This document shows positions 23,604 through 31,009 of a stretch of 64,000 nucleotides of DNA, piece by piece. The stretch's first letter is position 1, and each line of letters begins with the position of its first letter. Below the pieces are notes generated by a model that made no database searches, was not told where the DNA came from, and worked only from the letters and a program-made list of their open reading frames with translations. Both the position numbers and the translations under genes were made by a program. This stretch comes from Mesorhizobium koreense (GTDB taxonomy: Bacteria > Pseudomonadota > Alphaproteobacteria > Rhizobiales > Rhizobiaceae), in contig NZ_CP134228.1 of NCBI RefSeq assembly GCF_031656215.1, forward strand, positions 2,499,001-2,563,000, given 5' to 3'.

Positions 23604-23794
23604 GGGAACGCTTCGGTTGGTCTCGTCTGCCGCGGACGGTAGTCGGGCCGGCCAGCGGTTGCAACATGCGAGGCGGAGTTGCGTCCCTCGCACGTGCAAA
23701 AGGGAATAGGTGCAATGCACAGAGGATCGTAGCTGAACAGGTCGGCGCATCTTACCTGCGATGGAAGCAAAGCACCGAACCATGGGAGCGTGAA

Positions 23795-23947
23795 ATGGCA
23801 ACGAAATCTGCAGGACGCGGCTTCTTCCGCAGTGCCTTCGACGCGATCGTCGCGGCGCGTACCGCCGAGGCCGAGCGCTATGTCAATGACGCATTGAAAG
23901 CGAATGCGGCGCTGAAGCATAAGCGAGGCGGGCGCTTTTATCTCTAA
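23795..23947 (+). CDS. Small basic protein, 50 residues, unknown function
   Basis: 50-residue protein starting at ATG 23795 behind a GGGAGCG ribosome site. Seen: a basic N-terminus, an amphipathic stretch FFRSAFDAIVAARTAEAERYVNDAL, then a basic tail ending HKRGGRFYL. It resembles the short DUF1127-like proteins common in rhizobia (inference from composition only). Its own ribosome site and the terminator right after it support a real gene. Function unknown. Confidence 0.65.
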   Translation: MATKSAGRGFFRSAFDAIVAARTAEAERYVNDALKANAALKHKRGGRFYL

Positions 23948-23970
23948 GGGCAAAGCAACCCGGAAGCTCG

Positions 23971-24001
23971 AAAAAGGCGGTCCTCCCGGGCCGCCTTTTT
24001 T
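23971..24001. terminator. Bidirectional rho-independent terminator
   Basis: A stem of 10 paired bases (AAAAAGGCGG with CCGCCTTTTT) around a 10-base loop, with A and T tracts on both sides. It sits between the small + strand gene and prmA on the - strand, so it can terminate both. Confidence 0.85.
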
Positions 24002-24004
24002 GTT

Positions 24005-24883
24005 TCACTGGCGCTTCAGATGAAGCGTGACCCAGCCTTCGCGATGAAGGGTGGCGATGTGGCGGAAACGCTGGTTCGAATAGGCGGCCAGCACCGCGCG
24101 GCGCTGACGGTCGAGGATGCCGGAGAGGATCAGCGAGCCGTTCGGTGCCAGATGCCGCGCCATCTCGGGCGCCAACCGCATCAGCGGCCTTGCCAGTATG
24201 TTGGCGACGATCAGGTCGAACGGTCCTTTTTGAGCGAAAACGGGATGCTGGAAACCTGTTGCGACGCGGGTTTCGACCAGCGAGCATGTTCCGTTCAGGC
24301 TTACATTCCCCTCCGCCACGCGAACCGCGACCGGGTCGATATCGGTGGCGAGCACCGGGATATGGGCGAGTTTGGCGAGCCCGATCGCGAGCACGGCCGA
24401 TCCGGTGCCGAGGTCCAGCGCGTTTTTCGGCTTTTCCCGCTCCGCCACGCGGGCGATCATTTTGAGGCATCCCGCCGTAGTGCCGTGGTGGCCGGTGCCG
24501 AAAGCCTGCCCCGCCTCGATCTCGATCGGGATGTCGTTGGGACGGCGCTCGTCGCGGTCATGCCGGCCATGGACGAAGAAGCGCGCGGCGCGCACCGGCT
24601 TCAGCCCCTCAAGCGAGTGTGCGACCCAGTCGATCTCGGGCAGGACCTCGCGCTGTATGGTGGTCGGGCCGATAAGGCCGTCGAGCAGAGCGTGCATGCG
24701 CCCTTCCGTTGTGTCGGTGTCGTCGCTATCCGCGTAGAGCGAGACTTCGTGGAGGTCGGCGGCCTCGTCCACCTCGGCCACACCGAGCGGACAGGCATCA
24801 TCCTCGAACGCCGCTTCCAGCATTGCGTAGGCCTGCCGCGCCATCGGCCCGGAAGCGATGAAAGAGTATTTGATCTGGCTCAT
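24005..24883 (-). CDS. prmA: PrmA, ribosomal protein L11 methyltransferase
   Basis: SAM-dependent methyltransferase that modifies ribosomal protein L11. Seen: an N-terminal substrate-binding region, then AFGTGHHGTTAGCL, the SAM loop LDLGTGSAVLAIGLAKL, DIDPVAVRVAEGNV, and the motif-IV-like FDLIVANILARPLM, all characteristic of PrmA. Length 292. Just beyond its start on the same strand (after 25 bases) ends the SCO1-type gene, so they may form one transcript. Confidence 0.95.
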   Translation of the reverse strand: MSQIKYSFIASGPMARQAYAMLEAAFEDDACPLGVAEVDEAADLHEVSLYADSDDTDTTEGRMHALLDGLIGPTTIQREVLPEIDWVAHSLEGLKPVRAARFFVHGRHDRDERRPNDIPIEIEAGQAFGTGHHGTTAGCLKMIARVAEREKPKNALDLGTGSAVLAIGLAKLAHIPVLATDIDPVAVRVAEGNVSLNGTCSLVETRVATGFQHPVFAQKGPFDLIVANILARPLMRLAPEMARHLAPNGSLILSGILDRQRRAVLAAYSNQRFRHIATLHREGWVTLHLKRQ

Positions 24884-24908
24884 AGGCGATGGCGCGCCAG
24901 ACGCTCCC

Positions 24909-25487
24909 TCACGCGCCAGCCTCCAGCCTTTTCAGCTTGGCAAGCGCGGCCTTGGCGCTTTCGCCATAGGCGATGGTGCCGGCGAAATCGCCCTTCCGGT
25001 CGAGCAGGATGACCGAAGCGGTGTGGTCCATCGTATAGTCGCCGCCATCCGTCTCCACCTTGCGGAAATAGATGTTGAAGGCCTTGGCCATCGCCCACAC
25101 CTTGTCCGGCGGGCCGGAAATGCCGGTGATGCGGCTGGAGAAATTGCTGAGAAAATTATCCATGACCTCTGGCGTGTCGCGCTCCGGGTCGATGGTGATG
25201 AAATACGCCTTTATGTCCTTCGCCTCCGGGCCGAGTTCCTTCAGCCAGCCGTCGAGTTCGAAAAGCGTGGTCGGACAGACTTCCGGACAATGGGTGAAGC
25301 CGAAAAAGAGGACCGAAGGCTGTCCCCGGAAGGCAGCCTCGGTGATCGGCTTGTCGTGACTGTCGACAAGGGCGAAGGGCGCGCCGTAGGCTTCGCCGGA
25401 GTTCTGCTGGCGGTACCAGTCGAAAGTCAGCCAGCCGACGCTCGCCGCCATCAGGACGAGAATGCCGACAAGGATTGCGCGCATCAT
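24909..25487 (-). CDS. SCO1/SenC-type copper/redox protein
   Basis: Membrane-anchored thioredoxin-fold protein of 192 residues, of the family that delivers copper to the CuA site of cytochrome oxidase. Seen: one N-terminal transmembrane anchor (residues about 4-22), the copper-binding CPEVC (Cys67, Cys71), and the conserved histidine in DHTASVIL. A small membrane protein lies directly 5' on the same strand. No cytochrome oxidase genes are in the window, so the target is not shown. M1 and M2 are both possible starts. Confidence 0.9.
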   Translation of the reverse strand: MMRAILVGILVLMAASVGWLTFDWYRQQNSGEAYGAPFALVDSHDKPITEAAFRGQPSVLFFGFTHCPEVCPTTLFELDGWLKELGPEAKDIKAYFITIDPERDTPEVMDNFLSNFSSRITGISGPPDKVWAMAKAFNIYFRKVETDGGDYTMDHTASVILLDRKGDFAGTIAYGESAKAALAKLKRLEAGA

Positions 25488-25523
25488 TTCAGGAAAAGCT
25501 CCGATTCCACGACCCGCAGGCGT

Positions 25524-25685
25524 TCAGAAACACCAGGACAGGCCGGATTCCGCCATGGCGAGGAATATTTTCGTCCCGTGCCGCATCCACATGGCGAAGG
25601 CGAAGCCCGACACTGCCGCGAAGGCCGCGAATGCAAGAAGCATTCCGGCAAGGCGGGGCGAGGACAAGGCCATACGGTTCTTCAT
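25524..25685 (-). CDS. Small single-span membrane protein, 53 residues
   Basis: 53-residue protein with a hydrophobic helix (LAGMLLAFAAFAAVSGFAFAM) after a short basic N-terminus and ending SGLSWCF. ATG 25685 (MKNRMALSS) was chosen; the frame runs further 5' with no membrane-like sequence. It ends 36 bases before the SCO1-type gene on the same strand, so co-transcription is likely. Function unknown; the location suggests a helper in copper or respiratory-enzyme assembly. Confidence 0.6.
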   Translation of the reverse strand: MKNRMALSSPRLAGMLLAFAAFAAVSGFAFAMWMRHGTKIFLAMAESGLSWCF

Positions 25686-25847
25686 TGCCGATATATAGTC
25701 CTGTCGGACCGGTTCCGGAAAGGGGCCGCGATGCCGCAAGGCGACGCGCACGGTTTCGTCCGTCAACTTCTTGCAACCGCCATGCTCTCTTCCCAATTGT
25801 GCTCAGCGCCGGAACGGTGAGACCAAGGGCGCATTTGAGGAGCGAAA

Positions 25848-26333
25848 ATGAAAAGATTCCTGTTCATTGCCGCTGCGCTGTCATTTCTGGCGGCTGTTCC
25901 CGCGACGGCGCAGGAGGTCGGCAAAGTCGGAGTCGACTGGATCGGCAACGACATCGTCGTCGAGGCCATCAAGGATCCCAAGGTGGAGGGCGTCGTCTGC
26001 CATGTCGCCTATTTCGATCGAAGCATCGTCGACCGGCTGCACAAGGGCAACTGGTTCGAGGATCCGTCCAACACAGCCATTTCCTGCAACCAGACCGGCC
26101 CGATCACCATCGGCGACATCGACTTGGGCAAGGGTGGCGAGGAGGTCTTCAAGCAGGGCATCAGCCTGATCTGGAAAAAGCAGGTCGTGAACCGCATCTA
26201 CGACAAGGAAAACAACACGCTGATCTACCTGTCGCATTCCAGGCAGGTGCAGAACGGATCGTCGAAAATGGCGATCTCGACGGTTCCGCTCTATGGCCAG
26301 CAGGTGAACTGGGCCAAGGACAAGAAGCAGTAG
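25848..26333 (+). CDS. creA: CreA family periplasmic protein
   Basis: 161-residue exported protein of the CreA family (function not established). Seen: a signal peptide (MKRFLFIAAALSFLAAVPATAQ), then conserved VEGVVCHVAYFDRS and the ISCNQTGPI segment with two cysteines that could form a disulfide. It diverges from the small membrane gene at 25685 across a 162-base gap. The GAGGAGCG sequence before the ATG is a good ribosome site. Confidence 0.88.
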   Translation: MKRFLFIAAALSFLAAVPATAQEVGKVGVDWIGNDIVVEAIKDPKVEGVVCHVAYFDRSIVDRLHKGNWFEDPSNTAISCNQTGPITIGDIDLGKGGEEVFKQGISLIWKKQVVNRIYDKENNTLIYLSHSRQVQNGSSKMAISTVPLYGQQVNWAKDKKQ

Positions 26334-26346
26334 GGCCGATACCTGT

Positions 26347-26374
26347 GTCCTTGCTGGTCCTTGCTGGTCCTTGC
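26347..26374. repeat. Short 10-base tandem repeat
   Basis: The unit GTCCTTGCTG is repeated about 2.8 times between creA and the acyltransferase gene. It is a slippage-prone tract just upstream of that gene's start at 26396 and might vary between strains. No function is apparent. Confidence 0.7.
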
Positions 26375-26395
26375 GGCGCGGCGTAAAGGCCGGGC

Positions 26396-27022
26396 ATGAC
26401 CGATGACCTCCGCTTCCTGCCGCCCGAGCCGCGTATCCATCCGACGGCGGAATTGAAGAACTGCCGGATCGGCCGCTATGCAGCGGTCGGCGAGCGGACC
26501 GTATTGCGCGAGGTGACGGTCGGCGATTTCAGCTATTTCGAGCGCCACGCCGAGGCGATCTATACGGAAATCGGCAAATTCTGCTCGATCGCCGCGAATA
26601 CGCGCGTCAACGCGCTCGAGCATCCGCTGGAGCGGCCAACGACGCATAAGGTGAGCTACCGGCCAAACGAGTATTTCCGATATCTGGGCGTCGACCAGGA
26701 ATTCCGCGAGCGGCGCCGGCAAAAGCGGGTCATGGTCGGCCACGATGTCTGGATCGGGCACGGCGCCGTGGTCCTGCCCGGCGTCACAATCGGGGACGGC
26801 GCGGTGATCGGGGCCAACGCCGTGGTCTCCCGCGATGTGCCGGCCTACGCGATCGTCGCCGGCGCGCCGGCTGTGCTGATCCGCCCGCGTTTTCCGGAGG
26901 GTGTGGCCGCGCGCCTCGCCGAAATGGCTTGGTGGGATTGGCCAATGGACAGGCTTTTCGAAGCCATTCCCGACCTGCAGAAACTTGAAATAGAAGAATT
27001 TATCGAAAAGTGGAGCGATTAA
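26396..27022 (+). CDS. Hexapeptide-repeat acyltransferase-like protein (phn_thr-like)
   Basis: 208-residue left-handed beta-helix protein. Seen: isoleucine-rich hexapeptide turns (IGRYAAVGERTVL, IGKFCSIAANTRVN, VGHDVWIGHGAVVLPGVTIGDGAVIGANAVV), a conserved ALEHPL, and the SRDVPAYAIVAGAPAVLIRPRF end. The layout resembles the hexapeptide transferases seen in phosphonate gene clusters and the xenobiotic/chloramphenicol acetyltransferase group; the acceptor is unknown. No phosphonate genes are near. The ATG is preceded by a weak ribosome site. Confidence 0.82.
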   Translation: MTDDLRFLPPEPRIHPTAELKNCRIGRYAAVGERTVLREVTVGDFSYFERHAEAIYTEIGKFCSIAANTRVNALEHPLERPTTHKVSYRPNEYFRYLGVDQEFRERRRQKRVMVGHDVWIGHGAVVLPGVTIGDGAVIGANAVVSRDVPAYAIVAGAPAVLIRPRFPEGVAARLAEMAWWDWPMDRLFEAIPDLQKLEIEEFIEKWSD

Positions 27023-27159
27023 GGTTAAAGAAAAGAAAACGGTTGTACTGAATGAAATACTAAACTTACCGTTGCATATTATCCCGTAATAATGTTTCCC
27101 TTGCGCCTGGAGGTACTGCCTGAGGCGGAAGAAGCACTGTGAGCACAAGGGAGACTATG

Positions 27160-27495
27160 ATGAAAAAGCTCATCATTGCATTTGCCGTCGCCGCTGTTTC
27201 TTTCCCGGTTATGTCCGCGCAAGCGGGCGGCTGGGGCGGTTCCAGCCATGGCCACAGCTATTCGAGCGGGCTGGTGAATATCTCGCCGGCCGTCGGGCTG
27301 GGCGACGTCAACTTGCTCAATGGCATCTCGGTCCTCAACGGATCGGGCATCCTGAGCGGCAACCGTCTCTCCGGCATCTTGTCGGGGAACCGTATCCTGT
27401 CCGGCAACGGTATCCTGAGCGGGATCGGTGTCGGTATCCTCAGCGGCAATTCCAGGGGTAGCCGCGACCGCGGCCATCGCTGTCATCGCTGCTGA
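27160..27495 (+). CDS. Secreted small protein with GILSGN repeats
   Basis: 111 residues with no family that I recognise. Seen: a signal peptide (MKKLIIAFAVAAVSFPVMSAQA), a Gly/Ser/His-rich start (GGWGGSSHGHSYSSG), then five or so degenerate 7-11-residue repeats of the type GILSGN(R), and a basic HRCHRC tail. The repeats differ in codons while keeping amino acids, so they look selected at protein level. ATG 27160 has AGGGAG upstream; a GTG at 27139 is possible. It is preceded by AT-rich DNA and followed by a terminator, so it is probably its own transcript. Confidence 0.75.
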   Translation: MKKLIIAFAVAAVSFPVMSAQAGGWGGSSHGHSYSSGLVNISPAVGLGDVNLLNGISVLNGSGILSGNRLSGILSGNRILSGNGILSGIGVGILSGNSRGSRDRGHRCHRC

Positions 27496-27570
27496 AAGAC
27501 GCCGGGGCAGGGCAGGTCGCGCGCAAGCGAACTAGTCTGGCGTGCTGCTGCGTCCGGCAATCGTGAACGG

Positions 27571-27603
27571 GGCAGGGGGATCGTTTCCCCCTGCCTCTTT
27601 TTC
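27571..27603 (+). terminator. Rho-independent terminator after the repeat protein
   Basis: A 10-base perfect stem (GGCAGGGGGA with TCCCCCTGCC), a 5-base loop, and a T-rich tail. It lies 75 bases after the small secreted-protein gene and just before the 3' end of the outer-membrane protein gene on the other strand. Confidence 0.82.
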
Positions 27604-27608
27604 GTCCG

Positions 27609-28823
27609 CTACAGCTTTGTTTCTATGCCGATATAGCTGTCGAGCACGTCCTTTTCCGTGTCGACGGCGGTGTAGCGGGTGCGGCTGAAATCGACGCGGG
27701 CGACCAGTGCGATGTGTTTCGACGGGTCGTAGCCGACCTCGAGATAAAGACCCTTCGATCGTTCGGCATTGCCGAGCAGGAGGTTTTCCTTGTTCTCATG
27801 GAAGAGACCGGCGCCGAAGGCGAGTTCTGGCGTGTATTGATATTTGGCTTCCAGTTCGAGGCGGCGGACATAGGAGGCGAGCGTGTCGTCCGTGTCGATC
27901 GCATCGTAGCGTCCATCGAAGGAGCCGCGCAGCGTGACGCCGGCCTTCAGCGCCTTGATCAGTTCAACGCGGTAGATCGGTCGGATGCGACCGTAGCCTC
28001 CGTCTTTCTCGTAAAGCCCGGCAGCGCCGAGCGACAGGTCGAGCCTGACCCCGTCGGCGGCGATGAGGCGCGTCAGGCCGCGCAACGTGAATTCGGAAAA
28101 GGAGCGACCGACCGGAGGGTTGCCAAGCCGTTCCACATCGGTCGTTTCGGCGCTGGCCATCAGTCCGAATTGCTGCCCGCCGACTTTCTTCTCGATACCG
28201 GCGGAGAATTGGAGGCGGTTGCGGTTCGGTTCGATCTGCGTCGCGTCGATCAGATCGTTCTGGAAATGGGCTTTACCATAGCGCTCCAGCGTGTCGCTCA
28301 GTGTCATTACGAGGCCTATGCCGGAGCCGAGATCGGCGCCGAACTGCACGGCGGCGGAGAACAGGTCGCTGTGGGTGCGCGTGCCGATCGCCAGATCGGC
28401 GATACGGAAATCATCGCCGATGCTGGCCGTCCGCCAGGCAATCGTGCCGCGCAGTTCGTAGCGGCCGCCGAATTTCCGGTAGGCTTCCGCAAGCAGGAGC
28501 AGGCTGCGGTCGTCCTCTATGGAGATGCGGTCGTAGCGGCTCGCCTCGCCTTGCGCGGCAAGACGGATATAGCCGTCGTCGAGATCCAGCACGCGCGTTA
28601 CCGAGCCGCGCAATTCGGTGTAGAAGTCGGAGAATGCCAGGTCGCTGTCGAGCGCATTGCTCGTGTAATGCTCTTCGATGGAGAGGCTGGCTCCATTGGT
28701 CGGCCTGCCTGAAGTAGCTTCTGTCAGCGCGGAATTGGCGGCGGCGCGGATCGAACCCGGATCGGCAAGCGCGGGCCCGGAGGCAAGGAGGGCCACGACG
28801 ATGCCGATGGGCCAGAACCGCAC
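27609..28823 (-). CDS. Predicted outer-membrane beta-barrel protein
   Basis: About 404 residues, exported. Seen: a signal peptide in MRFWPIGIVVALLASGPALA, then alternating-residue, aromatic-rich beta strands typical of barrels (for example TLRGTIAWRTASIG, LRGSFDGRYDAIDT, GLYLEVGYDPSKHIALVARVDFSRTRY), without cysteines in the barrel. It resembles the beta-barrel porin 2 group in rhizobia by layout, but I cannot name the family surely. The GTG at 28823 sets the signal peptide at the N-terminus; the frame is open about 36 codons further 5'. Confidence 0.7.
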   Translation of the reverse strand: MRFWPIGIVVALLASGPALADPGSIRAAANSALTEATSGRPTNGASLSIEEHYTSNALDSDLAFSDFYTELRGSVTRVLDLDDGYIRLAAQGEASRYDRISIEDDRSLLLLAEAYRKFGGRYELRGTIAWRTASIGDDFRIADLAIGTRTHSDLFSAAVQFGADLGSGIGLVMTLSDTLERYGKAHFQNDLIDATQIEPNRNRLQFSAGIEKKVGGQQFGLMASAETTDVERLGNPPVGRSFSEFTLRGLTRLIAADGVRLDLSLGAAGLYEKDGGYGRIRPIYRVELIKALKAGVTLRGSFDGRYDAIDTDDTLASYVRRLELEAKYQYTPELAFGAGLFHENKENLLLGNAERSKGLYLEVGYDPSKHIALVARVDFSRTRYTAVDTEKDVLDSYIGIETKL

Positions 28824-29216
28824 AAATCCAACTCCGAGAACCTGACCCCTCCCGCCAAGGGGGTGGAGTGACGGGAGGGGGGAGGATATCCGCCTGAAGC
28901 GGAAGCCGCAGGCACCATTGCCTGCACGCACGACATTATCGCGCTATGGCTGTGATTCAGTGGTAGCGAATTACAATTTTTACGTGTAGATGGTTGTGCT
29001 GGGGCGGGCGATGGATTGAGCACTGCCGGCCGGACTGTGCGTCCTTCGAGGCTCGCTTCGCTCGCATCTCAGGATGAGGAAAGCAGATGCTGTTCTCCCT
29101 CATCCTGAGGCGCTCCGCGAAGCGGAGCCTCGAAGGACGCACGGAAACATCATGGCCGAATTGGCTGCCCTTGATCGCGTATGTGTGGGGGAGGGCTGGC
29201 GCGTTTGTGCCGGTTG
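28824..29216. other. Intergenic region holding a palindromic repeat
   Basis: A 393-base gap between two genes on the - strand. It contains the composite inverted repeat at 29037-29142 and otherwise no ORF I would support. A promoter for the barrel protein should lie near 28830-28980 but is not obvious. Confidence 0.5.
29037..29142. repeat. Composite palindromic repeat element, copy 1
   Basis: Two arms in inverted orientation: left begins GTGCGTCCTTCGAGGCT and ends CTCAGGATGAGG (to about 29079); right begins CCTCATCCTGAGG and ends CCTCGAAGGACGCAC at 29142, with a short AAAGCAGATGCTGTTCT-like spacer. The arms match with a few differences in the middle. The same arms occur at 60711-60900, so this is a dispersed intergenic element. 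It lies between two genes on the - strand. Confidence 0.88.
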
Positions 29217-29768
29217 TCAGTCCTGCGCCACGGCGCCGACCGCGACACTGTCCGTGCGCTTGAGCTTGACCCCGATCACAGGAACGAGATCGTCTTCCAC
29301 CTTGACGGAGATGGTAACCATCATCGTGTCGGAGTCGGGCAGCTTGGCCGCCATCGTGCCTTTCAGGGAATTGCGATTAAGGGCGAAGACGACCGTGCGA
29401 CCGTTCACATTGCCGGCGATGATATCGAGGCCCTTGCCCTTGGCGCCGTCGAGGAAAGTCCCGCGATAGCGGCCGCGGCCGACCTCTTCGACGGTGGCGT
29501 TCATCTTCTGCGTGAAGAGCCCGACGCGGCAGGTGCCGTCGAGCACCATGCCGGCGTTATGGTCCGGCGTCTTGCCGGCCAGGTTACAGGTGAATTTCGT
29601 GCCCTTGTATTTTCCGGCGACGACCTCGCCGGGGCCTGTCCAGTGGCCTTCGATCGACTGGAAGAATTTCTGGTCCCTCTCCGAGGCGGTTCCGGTGGCG
29701 CTCATGGCCGGTGAGATCGCCGCCGCCAGGGCAGCCGTCAGGATGGCGGAAAGGAAACTACGCGTCAT
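29217..29768 (-). CDS. Exported protein of unknown function
   Basis: 183 residues starting at MTRSFLSAILTAALAAAISPAMSA, a clear signal peptide. The mature part contains EGHWTGPGEVVAGKYKGTKFTCNLAG, two cysteines (FTCNLAG and DGTCRVG) and a beta-rich body resembling lipocalin-like or heme-free YceI-like folds; this is only a resemblance. The frame is open 35 codons upstream, but the signal peptide fixes the start at 29768. Function unknown. Confidence 0.68.
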   Translation of the reverse strand: MTRSFLSAILTAALAAAISPAMSATGTASERDQKFFQSIEGHWTGPGEVVAGKYKGTKFTCNLAGKTPDHNAGMVLDGTCRVGLFTQKMNATVEEVGRGRYRGTFLDGAKGKGLDIIAGNVNGRTVVFALNRNSLKGTMAAKLPDSDTMMVTISVKVEDDLVPVIGVKLKRTDSVAVGAVAQD

Positions 29769-29902
29769 CGAGGACACCCGGATACGGAACGCTGCAAGAG
29801 CGGAACCATGAACAGGAATGGTTAATGCTTCGTCTCTTTTCTCGTGTCCGACCCGACGAAGCGAATATTGCATCGCGAGAATGCGCGAGCGTCACGCCTA
29901 CT

Positions 29903-31009
29903 TCAAGCCTGTTTTTCCGCTTTTTGTGACGACTCGGCCTTCTTCGCGGTAAATCGCGTCAGTTCGGAGAGGAAATCGCCGATGCGAGGTCGCTTGACCG
30001 CGGCAAAGTGGAGCGGCCTGACGGTCTCCATGGCGGCGATGCCGATGCGTACCGTCATCATGCCGTTTACCACGCCTTCGCCGAGCCTTGCCGAGAGCCG
30101 CGCCGCCAGCCCGTGGCCAACGATCTGCTGCACGAGGCTGTCGCCGACCGCGATGGAGCCGGTCACGGCAAGATGGGCAAGCACGTCGCGCGCAAGGTGG
30201 AAGAAGCCGAGCGTGCCGGGCCGTCCGCCATAGAGTTCCGAGAGCCGGCGGATCAGGCGGCCCGCCTCGAAGAGGACGTAGGCGAGGTCGACCACCGCGC
30301 GCGGCGAAACGGCGGTGACGATAGAGACACGTTTCGCCGCATCAAGCACCAGCGTGCGTGCGCGCGCGTCGAGCGGCGCCATCAGTTCGGTCTCGGCGAG
30401 CCGGACGAGGTCGGCGCCGTCGATGATGTCCTCGCGGGTTTCGGCGAGGATATGGCGGCCGGCGGCCGTCTCGGGCTTGCCGGAAACGAAGCCGACCAGC
30501 TCGTCGACGAGGGCGCGAGCCTCCTTCGTGTCGTTACGGGCAACGGCGTCGGCGCCGCGATGGCGCAGCCTTTCGACCGAGGCGAGGCGGCGGAGCGCAA
30601 GCAACTCGCGCAGCACGATGGCGAGGAGCGCCAGAAGCGCAATCGCGGCCAGCACGAAGGCGAGCCAGCCGAGCCAATCCGAGCGGCTGAAGAGGTCGCG
30701 AATCAGACGATCCGTCCACAATCCGATACCGAGCGAGACGAGCAGGCCGAGCGCGCCGAAAAATATGGCGCCGAGGCGCGAACGTCGGCGCGGAGGGGTG
30801 GCTGGGGGCGGGTCGCCGGCTCCGGTTTCCTCCAGCGCGAAGAAATCCTCTTCGGCCGGCGTGATCACCGGCGGGGAGGCAGTTTTCACCGCACGCGGGT
30901 GCCTCCGGACGGCCGGCGTTACGGCGGCGCGCTCTTCCTCTTCGGGTTCTGGCCGCTCCACAGGATCGGAGGGCAGGCGGAAGGCGGCCGGTTTTCGGTC
31001 GCTGTTCAT
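29903..31009 (-). CDS. ycjF: YcjF family membrane protein (TIGR01620, DUF697)
   Basis: 368 residues. Seen: a long, proline- and acidic-rich N-terminal tail (residues 1-75), two transmembrane helices (about 78-97 and 110-132) and a cytoplasmic helical domain with EARALVDELVGFVSG and VTAVSPRAVVDLAYVL typical of YcjF/DUF697. Its start overlaps the ycjX stop by 4 bases. YcjX-YcjF are a two-gene unit in proteobacteria linked to envelope stress; the exact role is not settled. Confidence 0.88.
   Translation of the reverse strand: MNSDRKPAAFRLPSDPVERPEPEEEERAAVTPAVRRHPRAVKTASPPVITPAEEDFFALEETGAGDPPPATPPRRRSRLGAIFFGALGLLVSLGIGLWTDRLIRDLFSRSDWLGWLAFVLAAIALLALLAIVLRELLALRRLASVERLRHRGADAVARNDTKEARALVDELVGFVSGKPETAAGRHILAETREDIIDGADLVRLAETELMAPLDARARTLVLDAAKRVSIVTAVSPRAVVDLAYVLFEAGRLIRRLSELYGGRPGTLGFFHLARDVLAHLAVTGSIAVGDSLVQQIVGHGLAARLSARLGEGVVNGMMTVRIGIAAMETVRPLHFAAVKRPRIGDFLSELTRFTAKKAESSQKAEKQA

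Noticed and set aside
26347-26374. Tandem repeat considered as a CRISPR or phase-variation tract
   Set aside because: Only about 2.8 copies, units are directly adjacent without spacers, and it lies outside coding sequence; no CRISPR.
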